A stretch of 64,000 nucleotides of DNA from Pseudoluteimonas sp044226035 (lineage in GTDB: Bacteria > Pseudomonadota > Gammaproteobacteria > Xanthomonadales > Xanthomonadaceae). Of this stretch, positions 1-8,302 are shown piece after piece (position 1 is the stretch's first letter; each line of letters opens with the position of its first letter). A program made the position numbers and the translations under genes. The stretch lies in assembly GCA_044226035.1 (NCBI GenBank), contig JBGAHT010000005.1, positions 6,223-70,222 on the forward strand, given 5' to 3'. The notes under the pieces are model-generated. The model was given only the letters and a program-made list of their open reading frames with translations, did no database searches and was not told the DNA's origin.

Positions 1-158
1 TCGGCCAGCGCGCGGGCCTGGAGGGCACGCCGATGATCCTGGCCGAGGACGGCACCGTGCTCGGCGGATACCTGCCGCCCGACCAGTTGCTGGCGGCGCT
101 GGACGAACTCGACGCCGGCCAGACCCCGGTCGCGAGCACGGCTACCGGCGGCAAGTGA
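1..158 (+). CDS. dsbC: DsbC-like thiol:disulfide interchange protein, C-terminal fragment
   Basis: Only the last 51 codons are present, reading from base 3 to the TGA at 156-158. The fragment contains GTPMILAEDG followed by GGYLPP and an amphipathic helix. This is the usual end of the thioredoxin fold of periplasmic DsbC/DsbG disulfide isomerases: the cis-proline segment GTP, then the G-x-x-P region. The Cys-x-x-Cys active site would lie upstream of the window and cannot be seen. A thioredoxin-like relative outside the DsbC family is possible. Confidence 0.7.
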   Translation, partial: GQRAGLEGTPMILAEDGTVLGGYLPPDQLLAALDELDAGQTPVASTATGGK

Positions 159-192
159 CCCGCCCCCAGGCCGGTCGCGGGCCGGCCCGGGC

Positions 193-198
193 TACAAT
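193..198 (+). promoter_or_regulatory. Candidate -10 box upstream of purL
   Basis: TACAAT stands out in very GC-rich sequence 31 bases before the purL start. No convincing -35 hexamer lies 16-18 bases upstream, so this is only a plausible sigma-70 -10 element. Confidence 0.35.
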
Positions 199-228
199 GC
201 GCGCCCGTTCCCGCGCGTTTTCCCGGAC

Positions 229-3200
229 ATGATCGTCCTCGAGGGCCAGCCGGCCCTGTCGCCGTTCCGACGCGAGCGGCTCGAAGCCCGCCTCCGCGCA
301 CTGCATCCCGAGTTCCGCATCGCCGGCACCTGGTGGACCTACTGGGTCGTGCCGGACGACGGCGCGAGCCCGGACCCGGCCGCGCTGGCGCGCATCCTCG
401 AGGCCGGCGAGGCCTCAGCCGAGCGCGCGGATGCGGCCGTGTCCCGCTTCGTGGTGCCGCGGCTGGGCACCATCTCGCCGTGGGCGAGCAAGGCCAGCGA
501 ACTCCTGCGCGGCGCGACCTTGCCGATCCGGCGGGTCGAGCGCGGCGTGCGCGTGGACATCCTCGGCTGGCCGGCCGATCCCGCGCTGCAGGCCGCGGCG
601 GCGAAGCTGCTGCACGACCCGATGACGCAATCGCTGCTGGCCGACCGCGACGCGGCCTCGGCGCTGTTCGCCGCGCCGGCGCGGCAACCGCTGGAGACGG
701 TGCCGGTCGCCGGGCTCGAGGCGGCGAACGCGCGGCTCGGGCTGGCGCTCGCGCCGGACGAGATCGATTACCTGCGCGAACGCTATTCGGAACTGCACCG
801 CGATCCGCACGACGTCGAGCTGATGATGTTCGCGCAGGCGAACTCCGAGCACTGCCGGCACAAGATCTTCAACGCGTCGTGGACGCTGGACGGCCGCGCG
901 CAGCCGCTGTCGCTGTTCAAGATGATCAAGCACACGCACGCGACCACGCCGCAGCACACGCTGTCCGCGTACAGCGACAACGCCGCGGTGGTGGAAGGCT
1001 TCGCCGCGCGGCGCTTCCGCCCGGACCCGGCCAGCGGCGAATACCGCGCCGAGGCCGAAACCGGAAGCGCGTTCTGCATCAAGGTGGAAACCCACAACCA
1101 CCCGACCGCGATCTCGCCGTTCCCGGGCGCCTCCACCGGCGCCGGCGGCGAAATCCGCGACGAGGGCGCGACCGGCCGCGGCGGCAAGCCCAAGGCCGGC
1201 CTGTGCGGCTTCAGCGTTTCGCACCTGCGCATCCCGACCTTGCCGCAGCCGTGGGAACGCGAACGCGCGTTGAACCCGCGCATGGCGCCGGCGCTGGAGA
1301 TCATGCTCGACGGCCCGATCGGCGCGGCGGCGTTCAACAACGAATTCGGCCGGCCCAACCTCGCCGGCTATTTCCGCAGCTTCGAGTTGCAGCAGCCCGG
1401 CGGCCCGGCGCGCGCCTACGACAAACCCATCATGCTCGCCGGCGGGCTCGGCGCGATCGACCGCCCGCTGGTCGGCAAGCGCATGCTCGCGCCGGGCGAC
1501 GCGGTCATCGTGCTCGGCGGCCCGGCGATGCTGATCGGCCTCGGCGGCGGCGCGGCGAGTTCGCTCGCCTCCGGCGACAGCGCCGAGGACCTCGATTTCG
1601 CCAGCGTGCAGCGCGACAACCCGGAAATGGAACGGCGCGCGCAGGAAGTGCTCGACCGTTGCGCCGCGCTCGGCGAAGAAGGCAACCCCATCGCCTCGGT
1701 GCACGACGTCGGCGCCGGCGGCCTTTCGAACGCGATTCCCGAACTGCTGCACGACTCCCACGTCGGCGGCGTGATCGACCTGGCCAAGGTGCCCAGCGAC
1801 GATCCCTCGCTGTCGCCGATGCAGCTGTGGTGCAACGAATCGCAGGAACGCTACGTGTTGGGCGTGCCCGCCGCGCGCGTCGAGGAATTCGCCGCGCTGT
1901 GCGCGCGCGAGCGCTGCCCGTTCGCGGTGGTCGGCACCGCGACCGCGGAGCAACGGCTGGTGGTCGGCTACGGCGCGCGCGTCGGCGACATCCCGGCCGA
2001 CGCGGCGATCGACCTGCCGATGGACGTGCTGTTCGGCAAGGCGCCGAAGATGCACCGCGACGCGCTGCATCCGCCGCCGCCGCGCTGGGCGCCGCTCGAC
2101 ACCGCCGCGCTGGCCCCCGGATCGAGTCCGGGGCAGGCTCTGCGCGAGGCCGGCCTGCGCGTGCTCGCGCACCCGACGGTCGCGTCCAAATCCTTCCTCG
2201 TCACCATCGGCGACCGCAGCGTCGGCGGCCTGACCGCGCGCGACCAGATGGTCGGCCCGTGGCAGCTGCCGGTGGCCGATTGCGCGATCACCTTCAGCGG
2301 TTTCGAAGGCTTCGCCGGCGAGGCGATGGCCATCGGCGAGCGCACGCCGCTGGCGCTGCTCGATTCCGCCGCCGCCGCGCGGATGGCGGTGGGCGAGGCG
2401 ATCACCAACCTGTGCGCCGCGCCGGTCGACGCGTTCGAGCGCATCAAGCTCTCCGCGAACTGGATGGCCGCCGCCGGCCACGCCGGCGAGGACGCGTTGC
2501 TGTTCGACGCGGTCAAGGCGGTGGGCATGGAACTGTGCCCGCAGCTCGGGTTGTCGATCCCGGTGGGCAAGGATTCGCTGTCGATGCAGGCGGCGTGGAG
2601 CGCCGGGATCGGGGATTCGGGATTGGGGATTGGTGAAACGCAATCCGCTTCTGCGAATCCCGAATCCCGAATCACGAATCACAAATCCGTTTCGCCGGTT
2701 TCGCTGATCGTCAGCGCGTTCGCCCCGGTCGCCGACGTGCGCGAGCAGCTGACGCCGCTGCTCGAGCGCGAGGTCGATTCCGAGCTGTGGCTGATCGGCC
2801 TCGGCGGCGGGCGCCAGCGCATGGGCGGTTCGATCCTCGCGCAGTGCTTCGAGGGTTTCGGCGGCGACGCCCCCGACCTCGACGATGCGCAGCGCCTGCG
2901 CGCGTTCTTCGAACTCATCCGCGACGCGCGCGGCGCCGGCCTGCTGCGCGCCTACCACGACCGTTCCGACGGCGGCGCCTTCGCCGCGCTGTGCGAAATG
3001 GCCTTCGCCTCGCATTGCGGCCTGGACATCGAGCTCGACGGCTGGGGCGAGGATCGCGCCGAAGACGCGTGCCGCACCCTGTTCAACGAGGAGCTCGGCG
3101 CGGTGGTGCAGGTCGCGGTCGAGGATCGCGCCGAATTCGCCGACCTGGTCGCGCGCCACGGCCTGGTGGAATGCGCGCAGCGCATCGCGCGGCCGACCAC

Positions 3201-4197
3201 GGCGCCGGCGATCCGCGTGCTCGCCGGCGGCAACGCGCTGGCCGAATGGCGCTGGGACGAACTGTTCGACGCCTGGTGGTCGGTGACGCACGCGATGCAG
3301 CGCCTGCGCGACAATCCCGAATCCGCCGACGCGGAGCGCGATGCGGTGCGCCGCTTCGATGCGCCCGGGCTGCAGCCGAAGCTGGCGTTCGATGCGAGGC
3401 AAGACGTGGCCGCGCCGTTCATCGCCACCGGCGCGCGGCCGCGGGTCGCGATCCTGCGCGAGCAGGGCGTGAACGGGCAGGTCGAGATGGCCTCGGCGTT
3501 CGACCGCGCCGGCTTCGCCGCGGTCGACGTGCACATGAGCGACCTGATCGCCGGGCGCGTCGCGCTCGACGCGTTCGCCGGCTTCGCCGCCTGCGGCGGC
3601 TTCAGCTACGGCGACGTGCTCGGCGCCGGCCGCGGCTGGGCGACCAGCATCCTCGAGCGCCCGGCGCTGCGCGCGATGTTCGAGGCCTTCCTCGCCCGCG
3701 ACGACCGTTTCGCGCTGGGCGTGTGCAACGGCTGCCAGATGCTCAGCCAGTTGCGCGACATCATCCCCGGCAGCGCGCACTGGCCGCGCTTCCTGCGCAA
3801 CCGCAGCGAACAGTTCGAGGCGCGCTTCGGCATGCTCGAGGTCGCCGAATCGCCGTCGCTGTTCTTCCGCGGCATGGCCGGCTCGCGCATCCCGGTCGCG
3901 ATCGCGCACGGCGAGGGCCGCGCCGAGTTCGCGAGCGCGGGCGACCTCGCCGCCGCGCGCGTGGCGCTGCGCTACGTCGCCGGCGACGGCGGCCCCGCCA
4001 TCGGTTATCCGGCCAATCCGAACGGTTCCGACGGTGCGGTCGCGGGGCTGTGCAACGACGACGGCCGGGTCACGATCCTGATGCCGCATCCCGAACGCAC
4101 CCCGCGCAGCGCCAACCTCAGCTGGGCGCCGCGCGACTGGCCGGCGGATTCGCCGTGGCTGCGCATGTTCCGCAACGCGCGGGTTTGGGTGGGCTGA
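229..4197 (+). CDS. purL: Phosphoribosylformylglycinamidine synthase (FGAM synthase), large single-chain type
   Basis: PurL performs the fourth step of de novo purine synthesis, converting FGAR, glutamine and ATP to FGAM in the cytoplasm. At 1322 residues it has the length of the proteobacterial single-chain enzyme. It shows the N-terminal PurS-like region, the tandem AIRS-type synthase halves (ETHNHPTAISPFPGA and the later GKDSLSMQ), and a C-terminal glutamine amidotransferase with nucleophile C1166 (GVCNGCQM) and H1287/E1289 (MPHPERT). Two palindromic repeats lie within the frame: a short one at 2115-2133 and a larger one at 2602-2688. The larger adds about 28 residues (from residue 793) just before the conserved SPVSLIVSAFAPV strand. 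The gene stands alone, and gspE starts 43 bases downstream. Confidence 0.97.
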   Translation: MIVLEGQPALSPFRRERLEARLRALHPEFRIAGTWWTYWVVPDDGASPDPAALARILEAGEASAERADAAVSRFVVPRLGTISPWASKASELLRGATLPIRRVERGVRVDILGWPADPALQAAAAKLLHDPMTQSLLADRDAASALFAAPARQPLETVPVAGLEAANARLGLALAPDEIDYLRERYSELHRDPHDVELMMFAQANSEHCRHKIFNASWTLDGRAQPLSLFKMIKHTHATTPQHTLSAYSDNAAVVEGFAARRFRPDPASGEYRAEAETGSAFCIKVETHNHPTAISPFPGASTGAGGEIRDEGATGRGGKPKAGLCGFSVSHLRIPTLPQPWERERALNPRMAPALEIMLDGPIGAAAFNNEFGRPNLAGYFRSFELQQPGGPARAYDKPIMLAGGLGAIDRPLVGKRMLAPGDAVIVLGGPAMLIGLGGGAASSLASGDSAEDLDFASVQRDNPEMERRAQEVLDRCAALGEEGNPIASVHDVGAGGLSNAIPELLHDSHVGGVIDLAKVPSDDPSLSPMQLWCNESQERYVLGVPAARVEEFAALCARERCPFAVVGTATAEQRLVVGYGARVGDIPADAAIDLPMDVLFGKAPKMHRDALHPPPPRWAPLDTAALAPGSSPGQALREAGLRVLAHPTVASKSFLVTIGDRSVGGLTARDQMVGPWQLPVADCAITFSGFEGFAGEAMAIGERTPLALLDSAAAARMAVGEAITNLCAAPVDAFERIKLSANWMAAAGHAGEDALLFDAVKAVGMELCPQLGLSIPVGKDSLSMQAAWSAGIGDSGLGIGETQSASANPESRITNHKSVSPVSLIVSAFAPVADVREQLTPLLEREVDSELWLIGLGGGRQRMGGSILAQCFEGFGGDAPDLDDAQRLRAFFELIRDARGAGLLRAYHDRSDGGAFAALCEMAFASHCGLDIELDGWGEDRAEDACRTLFNEELGAVVQVAVEDRAEFADLVARHGLVECAQRIARPTTAPAIRVLAGGNALAEWRWDELFDAWWSVTHAMQRLRDNPESADAERDAVRRFDAPGLQPKLAFDARQDVAAPFIATGARPRVAILREQGVNGQVEMASAFDRAGFAAVDVHMSDLIAGRVALDAFAGFAACGGFSYGDVLGAGRGWATSILERPALRAMFEAFLARDDRFALGVCNGCQMLSQLRDIIPGSAHWPRFLRNRSEQFEARFGMLEVAESPSLFFRGMAGSRIPVAIAHGEGRAEFASAGDLAAARVALRYVAGDGGPAIGYPANPNGSDGAVAGLCNDDGRVTILMPHPERTPRSANLSWAPRDWPADSPWLRMFRNARVWVG
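2115..2133 (+). repeat. Short palindrome inside purL
   Basis: CCCCGGA and TCCGGGG form a 7-bp stem with a 5-base loop. It is translated as part of APGSSPGQA, in a linker before the conserved REAGLRVLAHPTV segment. It resembles the CCCCGGATCnAGTCCGGGG palindromes dispersed in many proteobacterial genomes. That it is a mobile insertion is inference. Confidence 0.45.
2602..2688 (+). repeat. GGGATTCGGGATT-type inverted repeat in frame within purL
   Basis: The left arm repeats GGGATC/GGGATTCGGGATTGGGGATT. The right arm (2663-2688) repeats CGAATCCCGAATCCCGAATC and is its approximate reverse complement. The same arms recur at 39702-39770 in murF and at 47721-47893 before ftsZ. Here the element is translated as roughly GIGDSGLGIGETQ...SANPESRITNH and keeps the purL frame open. 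Confidence 0.85.
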
Positions 4198-4240
4198 GGC
4201 GCGATCCTGCTAAAGTCCCGCGATCCGCACGGAGCGCAAC

Positions 4241-5971
4241 GTGAACGCAGTCGCCGACCCCGCCGCAGGCAACGCAGGCACCGGAACCGGTGCCGACGAA
4301 CGCGTGGTCGCGGCGCTGCTGGCCAAGGGCCGGTTGAAGGACGCCGACCTCGCGCGCGCGCGGCGGCTCCAGGAAGAAACCGGCGGCAGCCTGCTCACGC
4401 TGCTGGCGCGGCTGGGGCTGGTGTCCGAGCGCGACCACGCCGAGGCCTGCGCCGAAGTGCTCGGTCTGCCGCTGGTCTCGACCAAGGATGCGGCCGACCT
4501 GCCGCCCGAGGGCATCGCCCTCAGCACGCGCTTCATGAAGCAGTTCCACCTGGTGCCGGTGGCGGAGGACGCGACCGCGATCGACGTGCTCGTCGCCGAT
4601 CCGCAGGAGGAATACGCGCTGGACGCGGTGCGGCTCGCCAGCGGGCGCGCGGTGCGCGCCAGGATCGCGCTGCGTTCGGAAATCGACGACCTGGTCGAAC
4701 GCTGGCACGGCCAGGGCCGCAGCGCGATGGGCGCGATCGTGGAAAGCGCCGACGGCGAGGCCGGCGGCGACATCGACGACGTCGAGCACCTGCGCGACCT
4801 CGCCTCCGAGGCGCCGGTGATCCGGTTGGTCAACCTCATCATCCAGCGCGCGGTCGAACTGCGCGCCTCGGACATCCACATCGAGCCGTTCGAGAACCGG
4901 CTGAAGGTGCGCTACCGCATCGACGGCGTGCTCGAGGAAGGCGAATCGCCGCCGCAGAACCTCACCGCCGCGGTGATTTCGCGCGTCAAGATCATGGCCA
5001 GGCTCAACATCGCCGAGCGCCGCCTGCCGCAGGACGGCCGCATCATGCTGCGCGTGCAGGGCAAGGAACTCGACCTGCGCGTGTCGACCGTGCCGACCGC
5101 GCACGGCGAGAGCGTGGTGATGCGACTGCTCGACCGCGAGACCGTGGTGTTCGACTTCCACAAGCTCGGCTTCACCGACGCGTTCCTGCCGCAGTTCCAG
5201 CGCGTGCTGGAGCAGCCGCACGGCATCCTGCTGGTCACCGGCCCGACCGGCTCGGGCAAGACCACCACGCTGTACACCGCGCTGTCCAAGCTCAACACGC
5301 CGGACGTCAAGATCATCACCGTCGAGGACCCGGTCGAATACCAGATCGAGGGCATCAACCAGATCCAGGCCAAGCCGCAGATCGGGCTGGACTTCGCCAA
5401 CGCGCTGCGCAGCATCGTCCGCCAGGACCCGGACATCATCATGATCGGCGAAATGCGCGACCTCGAGACCGCGCGCATCGCGATCCAGTCCGCGCTCACC
5501 GGCCACCTGGTGCTGTCGACGTTGCACACCAACAACGCCGCCGGCGGCATCACCCGCATGCTCGACATGGGCGTGGAGGACTACCTGCTCACCTCCACCG
5601 TGAACGGCATCCTCGCCCAGCGCCTGGTGCGCCGGCTGGAACCGACGCACGCGGAGAAATATCCCGCCTCGCCCGAGGAAATCGACAAGTTCGGCCTGCG
5701 CCGCTTCCAGCCGAACGGCGAGATCTTCCTGTACCGCGCGCGGCCTTCCGCGCTCGCGCCGACCGGCTACCTCGGCCGCACCACGATCATGGAATTCCTG
5801 GTGATGGACGACGAACTGCGGCGCGCGGTGATGCGCCACGCCGGCATGGGCGAGCTGGAGCAGCTCGCGCGCAACGCCGGCATGCGCACCATGTACGAGG
5901 ACGGCATCGCCAAGGCCATGCAGGGCGAGACCACGATCGAGGAAGTGCTGCGCGTCACCGAGGACGCATGA
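4241..5971 (+). CDS. gspE: Type II secretion ATPase GspE (XpsE-like)
   Basis: GspE is the cytoplasmic secretion ATPase that powers pseudopilus assembly at the inner membrane through GspL. The GTG start has GGAG six bases upstream. The protein has an N-terminal MshEN/T2SSE_N domain and then the ATPase core with Walker A GPTGSGKT at residues 334-341, the Asp-box/Walker B stretch (DPDIIMIGEMRD) and a His box (STLHTNN). The four-cysteine zinc finger found in many GspE and PilB proteins is missing: the stretch between LVRRLEP and TGYLGRTTIMEF has no cysteine. This is the first gene of the gspEFGHIJKLMND operon. A possible extended -10 (TGCTAAAGT, 4207-4215) precedes it. Confidence 0.95.
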   Translation: MNAVADPAAGNAGTGTGADERVVAALLAKGRLKDADLARARRLQEETGGSLLTLLARLGLVSERDHAEACAEVLGLPLVSTKDAADLPPEGIALSTRFMKQFHLVPVAEDATAIDVLVADPQEEYALDAVRLASGRAVRARIALRSEIDDLVERWHGQGRSAMGAIVESADGEAGGDIDDVEHLRDLASEAPVIRLVNLIIQRAVELRASDIHIEPFENRLKVRYRIDGVLEEGESPPQNLTAAVISRVKIMARLNIAERRLPQDGRIMLRVQGKELDLRVSTVPTAHGESVVMRLLDRETVVFDFHKLGFTDAFLPQFQRVLEQPHGILLVTGPTGSGKTTTLYTALSKLNTPDVKIITVEDPVEYQIEGINQIQAKPQIGLDFANALRSIVRQDPDIIMIGEMRDLETARIAIQSALTGHLVLSTLHTNNAAGGITRMLDMGVEDYLLTSTVNGILAQRLVRRLEPTHAEKYPASPEEIDKFGLRRFQPNGEIFLYRARPSALAPTGYLGRTTIMEFLVMDDELRRAVMRHAGMGELEQLARNAGMRTMYEDGIAKAMQGETTIEEVLRVTEDA

Positions 5972-5982
5972 TCATCGGCATT

Positions 5983-6070
5983 GTCATCCTGAGCGAAGCG
6001 AAGGACCTGCTTTCGAGGATTGGCGACATGCCGGGAACAGCAGGTCCTTCGGCTGCGCCTCAGGAAGACG
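5983..6070 (+). repeat. Palindromic repeat between gspE and gspF (TCATCCTGAGCG family)
   Basis: The left arm (about 5983-6012) reads GTCATCCTGAGCG...GGACCTGCTT. The right arm (about 6039-6070) reads AGCAGGTCCTTCGG...CTCAGGAAGACG and is its imperfect reverse complement. A second copy lies at 27135-27232. The end of the right arm (AGGAAG, GGGA) falls at ribosome-binding distance from the gspF ATG. Confidence 0.85.
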
Positions 6071-6079
6071 GGATCTAGC

Positions 6080-7297
6080 ATGCCGCTGTATCGCTACAAG
6101 GCCCTGAATTCGCGCGGCGAAACGCTCGACGGCCAGATGGAGGCCGCGAGCGGCGCCGAGGTCGCGGCGCGGCTGCAGGAGCAGGGCCATTTGCCGATGG
6201 AGGCGAAGCTGGCCAGCGAAGGCGGCGGCGAGCCGGCGTGGCGCACGCTGTTCAAGCCCAAGCCCTTCGCCGGCGAGCGCCTGGTGCAGTTCACCCAGCA
6301 GCTCGCGACCCTGCTCGGCGCCGGGCAGCCGCTGGACCGGGCCCTCGGCATCCTGCTCGAACTGCCGGAGGACGCGCTGGCCAAGCGCACCATCACCGAC
6401 ATCCGCGACGCGGTGCGCGGCGGCGCCTCGCTGTCGACGGCGCTGGAGCGCCAGCACGGCACGTTCTCGCGCCTGTACGTGAACATGGTCCGCGCCGGCG
6501 AGGCCGGCGGCAGCCTGCACGACACCCTGCAACGCCTCGCCGATTACCTCGAGCGCAGCCGCGCGCTGCGCAGCCGGGTGATCAACGCGCTGATCTACCC
6601 GGCGATCCTGCTGGTGATGGTCACGCTCAGCCTGATGTTCCTGCTCGGCTACGTGGTGCCGCAGTTCGCGGCGATGTACGACAGCCTCGATGCACCGCTG
6701 CCGTGGTTCTCGCGCCTGGTGCTCGGGCTGGGCATGTTCGTGCGCGGCTGGTGGTGGGCGCTGCTCGCGGTGCCGGTGCTGGCGGTGGTCTGGCTGGACC
6801 GCAAGCGCCGCGACCCGGTGTTCCGCGCGAAGCTCGACGCCTGGTTGCTGGAACGCCGCTTCGCCGGGCCGCTGGTGGCCAAGCTCGAGACCGCGCGCCT
6901 GGCGCGCACGCTCGGCACCCTGCTGAAGAACGGCGTGCCGTTGCTGACCGCGCTGGGCATCGGCCGCAACGTGCTCGGGAACCGCACGCTGGTCGACGCG
7001 GTCGAAGCCGCTGCGGACGAGGTCAAGAACGGCGTCGGCCTGTCCGCCGCGCTGGGGCGCAGCAAGCGCTTCCCGCGGCTGGCGCTGCAGATGATCCAGG
7101 TGGGGGAGGAGTCCGGCGCGCTCGACGGCATGCTGCTGAAGACCGCCGACACCTTCGAGCAGGAAACCGGGCTGGCGCTCGACCGCATGCTGGCCGCGCT
7201 GGTGCCGGTGGTGACGATGGTGCTCGCCGCGGTGGTGGGCATGGTGATCCTCGCGGTGCTGAGCCCGATCTACGATCTGACGAACGTGATTGGGTGA
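6080..7297 (+). CDS. gspF: Type II secretion inner-membrane platform protein GspF
   Basis: GspF is the polytopic platform protein that links the GspE ATPase to pseudopilus assembly. The protein starts with MPLYRYKALNSRGETLDG, the standard GspF/PilC N-terminus, so ATG 6080 is chosen over the longer in-frame start at 6020, which lies in the repeat. It has two T2SSF domains, and transmembrane segments near residues 165-190, 215-235 and the C-terminal 25 residues. Its 405-residue length is normal. It is separated from gspE by a repeat, while the genes from gspH onward are nearly contiguous. Confidence 0.95.
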   Translation: MPLYRYKALNSRGETLDGQMEAASGAEVAARLQEQGHLPMEAKLASEGGGEPAWRTLFKPKPFAGERLVQFTQQLATLLGAGQPLDRALGILLELPEDALAKRTITDIRDAVRGGASLSTALERQHGTFSRLYVNMVRAGEAGGSLHDTLQRLADYLERSRALRSRVINALIYPAILLVMVTLSLMFLLGYVVPQFAAMYDSLDAPLPWFSRLVLGLGMFVRGWWWALLAVPVLAVVWLDRKRRDPVFRAKLDAWLLERRFAGPLVAKLETARLARTLGTLLKNGVPLLTALGIGRNVLGNRTLVDAVEAAADEVKNGVGLSAALGRSKRFPRLALQMIQVGEESGALDGMLLKTADTFEQETGLALDRMLAALVPVVTMVLAAVVGMVILAVLSPIYDLTNVIG

Positions 7298-7404
7298 GGC
7301 GCGATGTTCGCGGGGCAGGACGCTCCGGAACAAGCGGAGCGACGCCATGGATGGCGGCGAAAATGATCCACAATCGAATCAATGAATCAAATGGAAGCCT
7401 GAAC

Positions 7405-7836
7405 ATGCAAATTCGCCGCAACACCCGCCTTCCGCGCCGCGCTTCGCAGTCCGGCTTCAGCCTGATCGAGATCGTCATCGTGATCACCTTGATCGCGTTG
7501 ATCGCGGCCTTCGTCGTCAACAAGGTCGCCGGCCAAAGCGATCGCGCCAAGGTGAAACTCGCCACTGTGCAGGTGCAGGATGTCGCCGAGAAGGTGCAGC
7601 AGTTCGAGAACGACACCGGCACGTTGCCGAACTCGCTGGACGACCTCGTCACCGCGCCCAGCAACGTGAGCGGCTGGCTCGGCCCGTACACGAAGCCGGC
7701 GGGCCTGAAGGATCCGTGGAATCACACGCTCGAGTACCGCGTGCCCGGCGACGGCAAGCCCTTCGACCTGATCTGCCTGGGCAAGGACGGCAAGCCCGGC
7801 GGCGAAAGCGTCGACGCCGACATCGCGTTCGAATAA
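7405..7836 (+). CDS. gspG: Major pseudopilin GspG
   Basis: GspG is the main subunit of the T2SS pseudopilus. A positively charged leader ends in G17, followed by FSLIEIVIVITLIALIAAF, a type III prepilin signal with Glu at +5. PilD should cleave and N-methylate it. The globular part has the GspG calcium-loop style end (GLKDPWNHTLEYRVPG, then CLGKDGKPGGE). The start at 7405 has GGAAG upstream; an in-frame ATG at 7363 is possible but would give an unusual leader. The 107 bases before the gene are less GC-rich than the surroundings and could carry a promoter, but none is convincing. Confidence 0.95.
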   Translation: MQIRRNTRLPRRASQSGFSLIEIVIVITLIALIAAFVVNKVAGQSDRAKVKLATVQVQDVAEKVQQFENDTGTLPNSLDDLVTAPSNVSGWLGPYTKPAGLKDPWNHTLEYRVPGDGKPFDLICLGKDGKPGGESVDADIAFE

Positions 7837-7855
7837 CGCACTGGCGGCGCGGGCG

Positions 7856-8302
7856 ATGCGCGCGCGGGGTTTCTCGCTGCTGGAGATGCTGCTGGTGATG
7901 GCGATCATCGCCTTCGCCGGCCTGCTCGCGGCGTCGGCGATGACCGGCGGCTTCGATGGCATCCGCCTGCGTTCGGCGACCAGCGAACTCGCGGCGCAAT
8001 TGCGCTTCACCCGTGCGCAGGCCATGGCCACCGGCAAGCGCCAGGATTTCGCCATCGACCCGCATGCGCACCAATGGCGCGCGCCGAAGGATCGCCACGG
8101 CACGCTGGCGAAACAACTCGGCATCGAGTTCTACGGCGCGCGCGAGGTGCAGCCCAGCGCCAGCGAAGGCGGCATCGCCTTTTTCCCCGACGGCGCCTCC
8201 ACCGGCGGCCGCATCCGCCTGCGCACCAAGCACGCGGCGCGCGACATCGACGTGGCCTGGCTCACCGGCGAAGTGAAGGTGACGCGCGGAGAGGCGCGAT
8301 GA
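7856..8302 (+). CDS. gspH: Minor pseudopilin GspH
   Basis: A very short leader (MRARG, cleavage before F6) precedes FSLLEMLLVMAIIAFAGLL with Glu at +5, typical of GspH/FimT minor pseudopilins. The C-terminal part (GGIAFFPDGASTGGRIRL) matches the GspH domain pattern. Its 148 residues are normal. Its stop overlaps the upstream-most gspI ATG (ATGA), implying coupled translation. Confidence 0.9.
   Translation: MRARGFSLLEMLLVMAIIAFAGLLAASAMTGGFDGIRLRSATSELAAQLRFTRAQAMATGKRQDFAIDPHAHQWRAPKDRHGTLAKQLGIEFYGAREVQPSASEGGIAFFPDGASTGGRIRLRTKHAARDIDVAWLTGEVKVTRGEAR

Noticed and set aside
415..4089. 1224-codon open frame on the minus strand opposite purL
   Set aside because: Arg/His/Ala-rich composition with no recognisable motifs; such long antisense frames arise from codon-position GC bias. 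PurL on the plus strand is unambiguous.
6020..6079. Longer gspF start at ATG 6020
   Set aside because: The 20 extra residues are encoded by the right arm of a repeat, and MPLYRYKAL at 6080 is the conserved GspF/PilC N-terminus.
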